Source of the DNA: Pseudomonas pergaminensis | Lineage (GTDB): Bacteria > Pseudomonadota > Gammaproteobacteria > Pseudomonadales > Pseudomonadaceae | Reading direction: 5' to 3' | Length of the DNA: 64,000 nucleotides | Assembly: GCF_024112395.2 (NCBI RefSeq) | Contig: NZ_CP078013.2 | Coordinates: 1,426,001-1,490,000, forward strand | Part shown: one piece after another, positions 54,861 to 63,160 of the stretch | Layout: every line of letters starts with the position of its first letter | Numbering within the stretch: position 1 is the stretch's first letter | Made by a program: the position numbers and the translations under genes | Notes under the pieces: model-generated | The model's input: only the letters and a program-made list of their open reading frames with translations | Database searches by the model: none | Told to the model about the DNA's origin: nothing

Positions 54861-56495
54861 TCAGGTCAGGAGGTCTTGCAGGGTGGCGAGGTTGTCAGCG
54901 TCTTCCACGGTTTTATCCTGCCGCCACCGCAACATCCGTGGAAACCGCACCGCAATCCCACTCTTGTGCCGCTTGGACAGGGCAATGCCTTCGAACCCCA
55001 GTTCGAACACCATGCTCGGGGTAACACTGCTCACCGGGCCGAACTTTTCCACCGTGGTCTTGCGCACAATCGCATCGACCTTGCGCATCTCTTCGTCGGT
55101 CAGGCCGGAGTAGGCCTTGGCGAATGGCACTAGCGTGCGTTCGCTGCCGGGCGGGCCGTCCCACACGGCAAACGTGTAGTCGCTGTAGAGGCTGGCGCGT
55201 CGACCATGACCGCGTTGGGCATAGATCAACACCGCATCGACGCTGAACGGGTCCACCTTCCACTTCCACCACACGCCCATGTCCTTGGTACGGCCCACGC
55301 CGTACAGGCCATCGCGTGCTTTAAGCATCATGCCTTCCACACCGAGACTGCGCGAGGCTTCGCGTTGTTCGGCCAGTTCTTCCCAGGTTGCACCGGTCAA
55401 CAGGGGAGATGCCAGTAATACCGGCTGGTTGCACTGGTCAATTACCTGCTCAAGTTGCGTGCGACGCTCAGCCTGGGTGTGGTTGCGCCAATCGTCGCCC
55501 TGATGTTCCAGCAGGTCGTAAGCCAGCACCGCAACTGGCGCGTCCTCCAGCACTTTTTTGCTCAGGGTCTTGCGCCCAATCCGTTGTTGGAGCAGCGCGA
55601 ACGGCTGTACCGCGTCTTTCCACACCACGATTTCGCCGTCGATCACCGTGCCGTCGGGCAAGCCGCTTACCAAGCTATGCAGTTCGGGGAAGCGCTCAGT
55701 CACCAATTCTTCGCCACGCGACCAGATCCACAGGCGGCCGTCACGTTTCACCAACTGCGCGCGGATGCCATCCCACTTCCATTCCACTTGCCAGTCGGCG
55801 GGAGAGCCAAGCAAATCGTTGAATTGCTCCACTGGTTGCGCCAAACCATGGGCGAGAAAAAACGGATAAGGCTGCCCGCCGCGTTGCGCATGTTCGTCGG
55901 GCGATTCGGCGGCGATGAGCTTGAGATAACCCTGCGGCGTAGGACGGTTAGACAGATCGGTGTAGCCCACCATCCGTTGCGCCACGCGCTTGCTGTCCAG
56001 ATCGGCCATTGCGGCGAGGGCGCGGGTGACCAGTAGCTTGGACACGCCCACACGGAAGCTGCCGGTGATCAACTTGATGCAGACCATCAGGCTGGGTTGA
56101 TCCAGTTGCGCCCATAACGCAGGTAGACGCTCGGCCAATTCCAAGGGCGGCAAGCCACGCAGGGGCAGGAGTTTTTCCTCCAGCCACACCGCCAGGCCGT
56201 CCTCCGAGGTGTAGGTAGATTCCGGCAGCAGCAGGGAAATGGTTTCTGCCAGATCGCCCACTGATTGGTAGCTTTCTTCAAACAACCACGGCTCGATACC
56301 CGATGCTTCAGTGGCCATGTCCCGCAGCAGGCGCGTCGGCACCAGTTGCCGAGGGCGTCCGCCGGAAAGGAAATACACGGCCCAGGCCGCATCTTCCGGC
56401 GCAGCATCGCGGAAGTAGGCTTGCAGCGCGGCCAGCTTGGCGTTGCTGGAGGTGGTGGCGTCGAGGTTGGCGTACAGCTCGGCGAAGGCCTTCAT
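54861..56495 (-). CDS. ligase-associated (cisplatin-response type) ATP-dependent DNA ligase
   Basis: This 544-aa ATP-dependent ligase has an N-terminal helical DNA-binding domain (1-200, LITGSFRVGVSKLLVTRALA), the adenylation motif I EWKWDGIRAQ (Lys240), motif III (RLWIWSRGEE), motif IV (GTVIDGEIVVWKD), motif V region (VEGMMLKARDGLYGVGRTKDMGVWWKWK) and a C-terminal OB fold (FELGFEGIALSKRHKSGIAVRFPRML). It joins DNA ends as part of the four-gene damage-response set. It overlaps the exonuclease stop by 4 bp. It is not the replicative NAD ligase. Confidence 0.95.
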   Translation of the reverse strand: MKAFAELYANLDATTSSNAKLAALQAYFRDAAPEDAAWAVYFLSGGRPRQLVPTRLLRDMATEASGIEPWLFEESYQSVGDLAETISLLLPESTYTSEDGLAVWLEEKLLPLRGLPPLELAERLPALWAQLDQPSLMVCIKLITGSFRVGVSKLLVTRALAAMADLDSKRVAQRMVGYTDLSNRPTPQGYLKLIAAESPDEHAQRGGQPYPFFLAHGLAQPVEQFNDLLGSPADWQVEWKWDGIRAQLVKRDGRLWIWSRGEELVTERFPELHSLVSGLPDGTVIDGEIVVWKDAVQPFALLQQRIGRKTLSKKVLEDAPVAVLAYDLLEHQGDDWRNHTQAERRTQLEQVIDQCNQPVLLASPLLTGATWEELAEQREASRSLGVEGMMLKARDGLYGVGRTKDMGVWWKWKVDPFSVDAVLIYAQRGHGRRASLYSDYTFAVWDGPPGSERTLVPFAKAYSGLTDEEMRKVDAIVRKTTVEKFGPVSSVTPSMVFELGFEGIALSKRHKSGIAVRFPRMLRWRQDKTVEDADNLATLQDLLT

Positions 56496-57496
56496 GCGCT
56501 GGCCTCCTCTTCGTCATCGCCGTATTCAGTGGTGAAACCCTGAGCATCCAGGCCTTTTTCCCGCAGGTGGCGCACCAACACGCCAACGGAACCGTGGGTA
56601 ACCATCACCCGCTCGGCGCCGGTTTGCTCGATGGCCCACAACAGGCCGGGCCAGTCGGCGTGGTCCGAAAGCACGAAGCCACGGTCGACCCCGCGCCGCC
56701 GACGGGTACCACGCAGGCGCATCCAACCGCTGGCGAAGGCGTCGCTGTAGTCGCCGAAACGCTTGATCCAACTGCTGCCGCCTGCGGACGGCGGGGCGAT
56801 GATCAGGGCCTGGCGCAACAGCGGGTCGGTTTTCTTGAAGTCACCGGCGTAGAGGGTTTCAGGAATATAGATGCCGGCCTCGCGGTACACCCGGTTCAAC
56901 GGCTCGACCGCGCCGTGGCTGAGGATCGGACCAATGCTGGCGTCGATGCCATGCAGGATCCGCTGGGCCTTGCCGAAGGAGTAACAGAACAACACGCTGG
57001 CCTTGCCGGCGGCGATATTCGCCTGCCACCAATCGTTGATCCCGGCGAAGATCTGCGCCTGGGGCTGCCAGCGGTAGATCGGCAGGCCGAAGGTCGACTC
57101 GGTAATAAAGGTATGGCAGCGCACCGGTTCGAAGGGCGCGCAGGTGCCGTCGGGCTCGACTTTGTAGTCACCGGATGCGACCCAGACTTCGCCCCGGTAT
57201 TCCAGGCGCACCTGGGCCGAACCCAAGACATGCCCGGCGGGGTGAAAACTCAAGGTGACGCCGTGGTGAACCAGTGTCTCGCCGTAGGCCAGGGTCTGCA
57301 GGTTGATGTCCTGGCCCAGCCGTGAACGCAGGATGCCTTCGCCGGGGGCTGCCGCCAGGTAGTGCTGGTTGCCGGTGCGGGCGTGGTCGCCATGGGCGTG
57401 GGTGATGACCGAGCGCTCCACCGGGCGCCAGGGGTCGATGTAGAAATCTCCGGCGGGGCAGTAGAGGCCTTCGGGGCGGGCGATGACAAGGTCCAT
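56492..57496 (-). CDS. ligase-associated DNA damage response exonuclease (beta-CASP)
   Basis: This 334-aa metallo-beta-lactamase-fold nuclease of the SNM1/Pso2 type has the metal motif THAHGDHAR (H33, H35, D37, H38), further ligands around HPAGHVLGSAQVRLEY and SGDYK, and the beta-CASP part (LFCYSFGKAQRIL; LSDHADWPGLL; VTHGS). It is predicted to clean damaged DNA ends before ligation. It is the first gene of the exonuclease-ligase pair; the partners helicase and phosphoesterase are about 7 kb away on the same strand. Confidence 0.94.
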   Translation of the reverse strand: MDLVIARPEGLYCPAGDFYIDPWRPVERSVITHAHGDHARTGNQHYLAAAPGEGILRSRLGQDINLQTLAYGETLVHHGVTLSFHPAGHVLGSAQVRLEYRGEVWVASGDYKVEPDGTCAPFEPVRCHTFITESTFGLPIYRWQPQAQIFAGINDWWQANIAAGKASVLFCYSFGKAQRILHGIDASIGPILSHGAVEPLNRVYREAGIYIPETLYAGDFKKTDPLLRQALIIAPPSAGGSSWIKRFGDYSDAFASGWMRLRGTRRRRGVDRGFVLSDHADWPGLLWAIEQTGAERVMVTHGSVGVLVRHLREKGLDAQGFTTEYGDDEEEASA

Positions 57497-57582
57497 GGGC
57501 GTGCCGGGGGCGATGGGCTTATCAGGTAGGAGGCGGGCGGGCGATGAGAAGTTCGATTAACTATTGTAGTGAGCGGGCTTGT

Positions 57583-57717
57583 TGTGGTGAGCGGGCTTGC
57601 CCCGCGCTGGGGCGCGAAGCGGCCCCAATCCAGTCAACGCATGCTTCCAGTCAGAAACAGGTCGCCTGGTTTTAGGGCGGCTTCGCGCCCCAGCGCGGGG
57701 CAAGCCCGCTCACCACA
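57583..57717. repeat. large palindrome between quiP and the exonuclease gene
   Basis: The arms 57583-57620 and 57680-57717 are 38-nt perfect complements separated by a 59-nt loop. The core (GCGGGCTTGCCCCGCGCTGG) is a different REP subfamily from the others in this window. A third, lone arm fragment GTAGTGAGCGGGCTTG lies just before it (57567-57582). Confidence 0.92.
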
Positions 57718-57744
57718 GTAAAAACCCGCCCCACACTTGCCGGA

Positions 57745-60186
57745 TTATTTGCCCGGCGTCAGGGTCAACCGAGCCTTCCCATACACCTTCTCGAAGTTCT
57801 GCGGTTGCATCGGGAAGCTCAGGTATTGCGCCTTGAGCGACGGGTCGATGCCGTTGGCATAGTTCGGGCTGGCCGGGTTGCCGGACTGGCCGGTGCCACC
57901 CTGGCCCATCATCGGTTCCACCTGGCCAAAGTCGACGATCATGCGCAGTGCCGGTACCTGGGTGGTGGTGAAGTCCTGGCCCCAGCTGTACGGCGCCGGG
58001 TTCAAGGTGTTGTGGTCGCCACCGGACGCCAGTGGGCCGCGAATCACCTGGCCATTGGTGTTTTTCCAAGTGGTGGTGTGCAGTTTGCCCCACTGCCAGG
58101 CCTTGTGATCGGCCCCCAATTGGCTATCACCGGCAGTGATCGCAGCGGCCAGGCTGCGGGCGAGGATCGCCGGTTTGTCTTCCTTCTGCGGGGTGCGCAC
58201 GTCATCCCAGAACGGGCTGTCTTCACGGCCCAGCAAGTGGTCGGCCTGGGCGGCGTAGGACAGGCTGGCATTGCTGACAAAAGCCTTCCAGCTGGCGCTG
58301 TTTTCCGGGCCGAGTTCGTCGAGGAAGATCTGCTTGGTGCTTTCCTGCAGGAACAGCTCGTAGAGCGCCGCGTCGGCGGAGGTGGACGCCAGGCGACCGT
58401 CGAACGCCATCAGACGAGCCAGCACTTCACGTGCCTTGGCCTGGTCGGCGGCAGGCAGCGCGTCAATCGCCTGTTTCAGCGGCTGGGCCATACCCGGTGC
58501 CTGGAACAGGGTCTTGAGCTTGGCAGCAAAAGTGGTGGTCTGGTCGTACTGCATGGCAATCACGCTGCGGCTGTCATGCTTGCCGGCATTGGCCAATTGC
58601 GCCAGGCGCTCGCTGCGTTCCGGGGCGTCCCACGAGTTGGACAGCTGCATGCCGTAACCGCGCGGCGCGGTACGCTGGTTGGCGGTGCCGATCCAGCCTT
58701 GGGCCGGGTCCTGGTCATAGGGGTGCAGCATCGCGTCGGCGTAACCGTCCCAATCGAAGCGCGTGTCCCAGCCCGGCGAGGGCAGCAGGCCTTCGCCTTC
58801 GCGGCGGTTGGGGAAGCGGCCAGTGACTTGCCAGCCAATGTTGCTGGCGTCGGCAAACACCATGTTCAGCGCAATGGCGCGAATCTCGCGGGTTGCGTCC
58901 GAGGCCTTGCCGGCGTTCTGCGCGCGGGACAGGTCGAAGAACGCATCCAGGCTCTTGTCGTCCTTGAAGTCGGCAGTTTGCAAGGCCAGGCCCAGGCCGG
59001 TGGTCAGCGCCTGGCTGCTGTTGAGCAGGGCGCCGTGACGGGTTTCGTACACCACTTCGCGAATCGAGCGTTGGCCTTTGATGAAGAAGGTTTCGTTACG
59101 CACGCCGGCCGGCAGCCATTTGCCGTTGTTCTCGTAGTACAACGCGCTGCCCTGGCGTCTGACTTTTTCCAGGAACAGGTCCTGGGTGTCGCCCTTGACT
59201 GTGCTCATGCTCCACGCGACCTTGCCGTTGAAACCGGACAGCAGGGTCGGCAGGCCGGCAATCGAGGTGCCCACGGCCTGGTACTTCGGTGCGCGGATCT
59301 GCACGTAGCTCCACGGAGACGGTGCTTGCGGCTGGGCGGCGAGGTCGCCTGCCAGCAGGCTTTTGCCACTGCGACTGCGTTGTGGGCCGATCGCCCAGTT
59401 GCTCGACGTGGTCACCGCCAGTGAATTGAGGCTGCTCAGTTGCTGGCCGACCGCGTCGAGCCCGGCCAAGCCGGTGATCTGGCCCAGGTTCACGCCCTTG
59501 AGTTTCTCGGCCTCGGCCAGCGGGATCGCTTCGTCCGGCGCACTTGGGGTGAGCCACGCGAGTTTGTCGACGCCGACTTTCTGCGCCAGCACCAGCGACG
59601 AAATTTCTTCCTGCAGGTTAGCCGATTCGCTGAAATTCAGCAGGCAGAACAGCAGTGCCGAGTCTTCCGGCTTCCAGTACTCGGGCTTGTAGCCGGTCTG
59701 TGCCAGGTCTGGCGGCAGCTTGTCGCGGTAGCGGAACAGGTAGGCATTGACGCCACGCGCATACACTTCGAAGAAGCGTTTGAGGCGCGGACTCGACGCG
59801 TTATACAACTCGCCGGCGCTTTTTTTCAGGTTGACCGCACGCATGAAGCGGTCGACATCCAGCACCTCGGGCCCGGACATTTCTGCCAGGCGGCCCTGGG
59901 CCAGCAGGCGCAGGGTGACCATCTGGGTGATGCGGTCGCTGGCGTGCACATAACCGAGGCTGAACAGCGCGTCGTGGAAGGTGTTGCTTTCGATCAACGG
60001 CATGCCCTGGGCATTGCGGCGTACCGATACGTTCTGCGCCAAGCCTTTGAGCGGCTGTACGCCAGCGACCGGGGGCAGGGTGTCCTGGGTGCTCTGGAGC
60101 TGGCAACCGGCCAGGCTTAATGCACTGGCCACTGCCGCGGCAACGCCGAACCGGGGAAGAAAATGTGAGAGGGCTGGCGAGGCCAT
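57745..60186 (-). CDS. quiP: QuiP-like penicillin-acylase family (acyl-homoserine lactone acylase), lipoprotein
   Basis: This 813-aa Ntn-hydrolase precursor has a signal peptide with lipobox LAGC (Cys28), an alpha-chain region (about 40-260), and the autocatalytic junction [23 protein letters not shown]. Ser261 would become the N-terminal nucleophile of the beta chain, and the position after it is Ser rather than the usual Asn. The beta chain continues with [20 protein letters not shown] and ends LTLTPGK. The sequence closely resembles Pseudomonas QuiP, which degrades long-chain acyl-homoserine lactones. The substrate here is inferred, and beta-lactam or other acyl amides are alternatives. 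Confidence 0.82.
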   Translation of the reverse strand: MASPALSHFLPRFGVAAAVASALSLAGCQLQSTQDTLPPVAGVQPLKGLAQNVSVRRNAQGMPLIESNTFHDALFSLGYVHASDRITQMVTLRLLAQGRLAEMSGPEVLDVDRFMRAVNLKKSAGELYNASSPRLKRFFEVYARGVNAYLFRYRDKLPPDLAQTGYKPEYWKPEDSALLFCLLNFSESANLQEEISSLVLAQKVGVDKLAWLTPSAPDEAIPLAEAEKLKGVNLGQITGLAGLDAVGQQLSSLNSLAVTTSSNWAIGPQRSRSGKSLLAGDLAAQPQAPSPWSYVQIRAPKYQAVGTSIAGLPTLLSGFNGKVAWSMSTVKGDTQDLFLEKVRRQGSALYYENNGKWLPAGVRNETFFIKGQRSIREVVYETRHGALLNSSQALTTGLGLALQTADFKDDKSLDAFFDLSRAQNAGKASDATREIRAIALNMVFADASNIGWQVTGRFPNRREGEGLLPSPGWDTRFDWDGYADAMLHPYDQDPAQGWIGTANQRTAPRGYGMQLSNSWDAPERSERLAQLANAGKHDSRSVIAMQYDQTTTFAAKLKTLFQAPGMAQPLKQAIDALPAADQAKAREVLARLMAFDGRLASTSADAALYELFLQESTKQIFLDELGPENSASWKAFVSNASLSYAAQADHLLGREDSPFWDDVRTPQKEDKPAILARSLAAAITAGDSQLGADHKAWQWGKLHTTTWKNTNGQVIRGPLASGGDHNTLNPAPYSWGQDFTTTQVPALRMIVDFGQVEPMMGQGGTGQSGNPASPNYANGIDPSLKAQYLSFPMQPQNFEKVYGKARLTLTPGK

Positions 60187-60298
60187 GGCAAAGCTCCTGC
60201 GGGGGTAGCGTCAGTAAAGGCGCTACGTTAGTGAGCGCGGCGAAACGACGCAAGCGGGAGTTTGGGTTAACCGTTAGATCTTGAGTCTTGCACAGAAT

Positions 60299-60392
60299 AA
60301 TGTGGGAGCGGGCTTGCTCGCGAAGGCGGAGTGTCAGTCACTGAATATGTCGACTGACAGATCGCCTTCGCGAGCAAGCCCGCTCCCACATT
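60299..60392. repeat. REP inverted pair upstream of quiP
   Basis: The 30-bp perfect arms (60299-60328/60363-60392) enclose an inner TGTCAGTC/GACTGACA stem (60332-60339/60352-60359), so the whole can fold as one nested hairpin. It lies in the 227-bp gap between the glutathione transferase stop and quiP. Confidence 0.9.
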
Positions 60393-60413
60393 TGGACCGA
60401 GCAAGGCTTCAAC

Positions 60414-61058
60414 TCAGGATTTGGGCGGGTTCACTTTCTGCACCAGCTCATACGCGCGCACTGTTGCCGGCCGCTCCTTGATGCTGTTGAACCAGCGATG
60501 CAGGTGTGGGAAGTCTTCCAGGCGCTGGCTCTGCCACTTGTGGGAAACAATCCATGGGTAGATCGCCATATCGGCGATGCTGTAGTCCTCACCCGCTACG
60601 AACGCACGGTCCGCCAGGCGCCGGTCGAGCACGCCGTAAAGACGCGCGGTTTCGTCCACATAACGCTTGATCGCGTAGGGGATTTTCTCCGGCGCGAACT
60701 GGCTGAAGTGATGATTCTGGCCGGCCATCGGGCCCAGGCCGCCCATTTGCCAGAACAGCCATTGCAGCGCTTCCTGGCGACCACGCAGGTCTTTGGGAAT
60801 GAACTGGCCGGTTTTTTCCGCGAGGTACAACAGGATGGCGCCGGATTCAAACAGCGAAATCGGCGCGCCACCGTCGGTCGGATCCTGATCGACGATGGCT
60901 GGAATGCGGTTGTTGGGAGCGATCTTCAGGAAGTCAGGCTTGAACTGTTCGCCCTGGCCGATATTGATCGGGTGCACCTTATAGGGCAGGCCGGCTTCTT
61001 CCAGGAACAGCGATACTTTGTGACCGTTGGGGGTGGTCCAGTAATACAGGTCGATCAT
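60414..61058 (-). CDS. glutathione S-transferase family protein (YfcG/Nu-class-like)
   Basis: This 214-aa cytosolic protein has an N-terminal thioredoxin-like domain (MIDLYYWTTPNGHKVSLFLEEAGLPYKVHPI) with the TPNG motif of YfcG-type disulfide-bond oxidoreductases and the cis-Pro segment RIPAIVD. An alpha-helical domain includes WLFWQMGGLGPMAGQNHHF and the N-cap motif DYSIADMAIYPW. ATG 61058 is chosen; the frame upstream runs through non-conserved codons. Likely glutathione-dependent disulfide reductase activity is inferred from the family. Confidence 0.93.
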   Translation of the reverse strand: MIDLYYWTTPNGHKVSLFLEEAGLPYKVHPINIGQGEQFKPDFLKIAPNNRIPAIVDQDPTDGGAPISLFESGAILLYLAEKTGQFIPKDLRGRQEALQWLFWQMGGLGPMAGQNHHFSQFAPEKIPYAIKRYVDETARLYGVLDRRLADRAFVAGEDYSIADMAIYPWIVSHKWQSQRLEDFPHLHRWFNSIKERPATVRAYELVQKVNPPKS

Positions 61059-61163
61059 GAAGCTCTCCAAAAGTGGTGATGCTTGAGCGAATGCCTGTAG
61101 GTATAGGTAATGTTGGGTGTGCGAAAATTCAATGAAACATTTGCGCATACCCTTAGAAGCAAA

Positions 61164-61949
61164 TTAAAAGGCGCCGTCCACCAACACCTGCACGGTGTGC
61201 TGCGAACAGCGCTCGATGCGTGCCCGCACGCGATACACCTCGGCAAACAGCAGTGGGTTAAGCACGTCGTTCGCTGCACCGCTGGCATACAAGCGTCCCT
61301 GGCGCAGCACGGCAATATGGTCGGCGTAGCGTGCGGCGAGGCTGATGTCGTGCAGCACCACCACGGCAATCAGGTTGTGTTCGCGCACCAAATCGCGCAC
61401 GCAATCCATGACTTTCAGTTGGTAATTGAGGTCGAGGGCGCTGGTGGGTTCGTCCAGCAGCATCACCTGCGGGCGACGCGCGATGAGTTGGGCGAGGCTG
61501 ACCAATTGGCGTTGGCCACCGGAGAGCGTGCTTAACAGCTCATCGGCCAAATGCGCGATACCAATACGCTGCAACGCCTCGAACGCTTCGCGCAGGCAGG
61601 CATCGCTGGACAGCGCAGTGCCCTCGACATTGGCCACGCGCAAGGCGGCGATCACGCTTTCCATCACGCTGAGGCTCAGGCCTGGCGGCAGGTTCTGCGG
61701 CATGTAGGTCACCCGCCGCGCGCGCTCGGCGACAGACATGGCCGACAGGTCAAGGTCACCCAATCGTACAACGCCTTGCATCTTTTCCAGCCCGGCCACG
61801 GCACGCAGCAGGGTGGACTTGCCCGCGCCGTTAGGGCCGATCAGAGCGGTCAGGCTGCCGTGGGGCAGGGTGGGCAGGCTCAGGTCGTGCACGATCTGCC
61901 GGCGCCCGTAACTCACATTGGCGTTGTGTACCGATAAGCCTGCACTCAT
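61164..61949 (-). CDS. iron-siderophore/cofactor ABC transporter ATP-binding protein (FecE type)
   Basis: This 261-aa ATPase has Walker A GPNGAGKSTLLRAVAGL, signature LSGGQRQLVSLAQLI, Walker B VMLLDEPTSALDLN and H-loop VVLHDISLAARYAD, i.e. the FecE/BtuD/HmuV branch. Its start overlaps the permease stop by 4 bp. A long C-terminal extension (LLFAEVYRVRARIERCSQHTVQVLVDGAF) is typical of this branch. The substrate is a metallophore, haem or corrinoid; the sequence does not distinguish. Confidence 0.93.
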   Translation of the reverse strand: MSAGLSVHNANVSYGRRQIVHDLSLPTLPHGSLTALIGPNGAGKSTLLRAVAGLEKMQGVVRLGDLDLSAMSVAERARRVTYMPQNLPPGLSLSVMESVIAALRVANVEGTALSSDACLREAFEALQRIGIAHLADELLSTLSGGQRQLVSLAQLIARRPQVMLLDEPTSALDLNYQLKVMDCVRDLVREHNLIAVVVLHDISLAARYADHIAVLRQGRLYASGAANDVLNPLLFAEVYRVRARIERCSQHTVQVLVDGAF

Positions 61950-63004
61950 AACTGCCTCCCCCGCTTGAACACCAACACCACGAAAATCGGTACGCCCACC
62001 AAGGCGGTGACAATCCCCACCGGCACTATCACGCCGGGCATGATCAGCTTGCTGGCAATCGACGACAGCGACAGCAGCAACGCGCCGGTCAGGGCGCTGG
62101 CCGGCAACAGGAAGCGTTGATCTTCGCCCACCAGGATCCGCGCGATATGCGGACCTACCAGGCCGATAAAACCGATGGTGCCTACAAAGGCCACGGCGGT
62201 GGCCGACAGCAGGCTGATGCGCAGCAACGAGAAAAACCGCAGGCGCTTCACGTCCACGCCAAAACTTTGCGCGCGGTCTTCACCCATGCGCAACAGGGTC
62301 AGGCGCGGTGCGGCGGCAAAGGAAAACGGCAGCACCACCGCGACCACCAGCGCCAGGATGCCGAGCTTGTCCCAGTTGGCGCGGGTCACACTGCCCAACG
62401 TCCAGAACACCAACTGTTGCAACACGTCTTCGGTGGCCACCAGTTGCAACAGGGCGACCACCGCGTTGCAACTGAACACCAGGGCGATGCCGAACAACAC
62501 CAGGCTTTCTACCCCTGCGCCACGCAGGCGTGACATGGCTTGCAGCAAAAACACCGACGCCGCAGCGAAGATGAAGGCCGAGAGGGAAATCGCGGTATTG
62601 GCCGACACCCACAGGGTGGTCACCGGAAACACAATCACCAATGACGCCCCCAACGCCGCCGCCGACGACACGCCGAGGGTAAACGGGCTGGCCAGCGGGT
62701 TGTTGAGGATCGCCTGCATCTCGGCCCCGGCCAGCGACAGCGCGCACCCGACCAACACCGCCATCAGCGCGTAGGGCAGGCGCACGTTCCAGATGATCAC
62801 CTGGTCGGTGGCGCTCAGGTGCGAGGGGTGCAGGATGCCGTCGAGCAAGGCCAGCAGGCCCATACCCGAGGGGCCGCTGGCAAGGTCCACGAGGATGGCG
62901 CACGCCAGCGCCGTACCGAGCAGGCCCAGCAGCCAGGCGCGCCGCGCCAACAGGCGACGGTAGCCGTGGGTGGCGCTGGCAAGGTCGAGGGTTTGAGTGG
63001 TCAT
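61946..63004 (-). CDS. FecCD/BtuC-family ABC transporter permease
   Basis: This 352-aa inner-membrane permease has about ten helices. Family landmarks are RLPYALMAVLVGCALSLAGAEMQAILNNPLASPFTLGVSSAAALG, GIALVFSCNAVVALLQ, WTLGSVTRANW and GTIGFIGLVGPHIARILVGEDQRFLLP (ATPase-contact loop). ATG 63004 (MTTQTLDLASATHGYRRLLARR) starts the protein; the frame upstream is REP DNA. It is a single permease gene, so probably a homodimer. Confidence 0.94.
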   Translation of the reverse strand: MTTQTLDLASATHGYRRLLARRAWLLGLLGTALACAILVDLASGPSGMGLLALLDGILHPSHLSATDQVIIWNVRLPYALMAVLVGCALSLAGAEMQAILNNPLASPFTLGVSSAAALGASLVIVFPVTTLWVSANTAISLSAFIFAAASVFLLQAMSRLRGAGVESLVLFGIALVFSCNAVVALLQLVATEDVLQQLVFWTLGSVTRANWDKLGILALVVAVVLPFSFAAAPRLTLLRMGEDRAQSFGVDVKRLRFFSLLRISLLSATAVAFVGTIGFIGLVGPHIARILVGEDQRFLLPASALTGALLLSLSSIASKLIMPGVIVPVGIVTALVGVPIFVVLVFKRGRQL

Positions 63005-63040
63005 TGGGCTCACACAATTTCGAAAACAATAAAGATCTAA

Positions 63041-63131
63041 ATGTGGGAGCGAGCTTGCCCGCGATAGCGGAGTGTCAGTCACTGAATGAGGTGACAGAGA
63101 CACCGCTTTCGCAGGCAAGCCAGCTCCCACA
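63041..63131. repeat. REP inverted pair upstream of the FecCD permease
   Basis: GTGGGAGCGAGCTTGCCCGCGAT pairs imperfectly with TCGCAGGCAAGCCAGCTCCCAC. Its loop begins cggagtgtcagtcactgaat, identical to the start of the loop in the REP at 60299. Confidence 0.85.
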
Positions 63132-63160
63132 CTGACTGCATTCCAATAGGGCGATAAACG

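Noticed and set aside
57805..59424. Long plus-strand open frame opposite quiP (539 codons)
   Set aside because: Antisense shadow; no motif, and the minus strand encodes a recognisable acylase.
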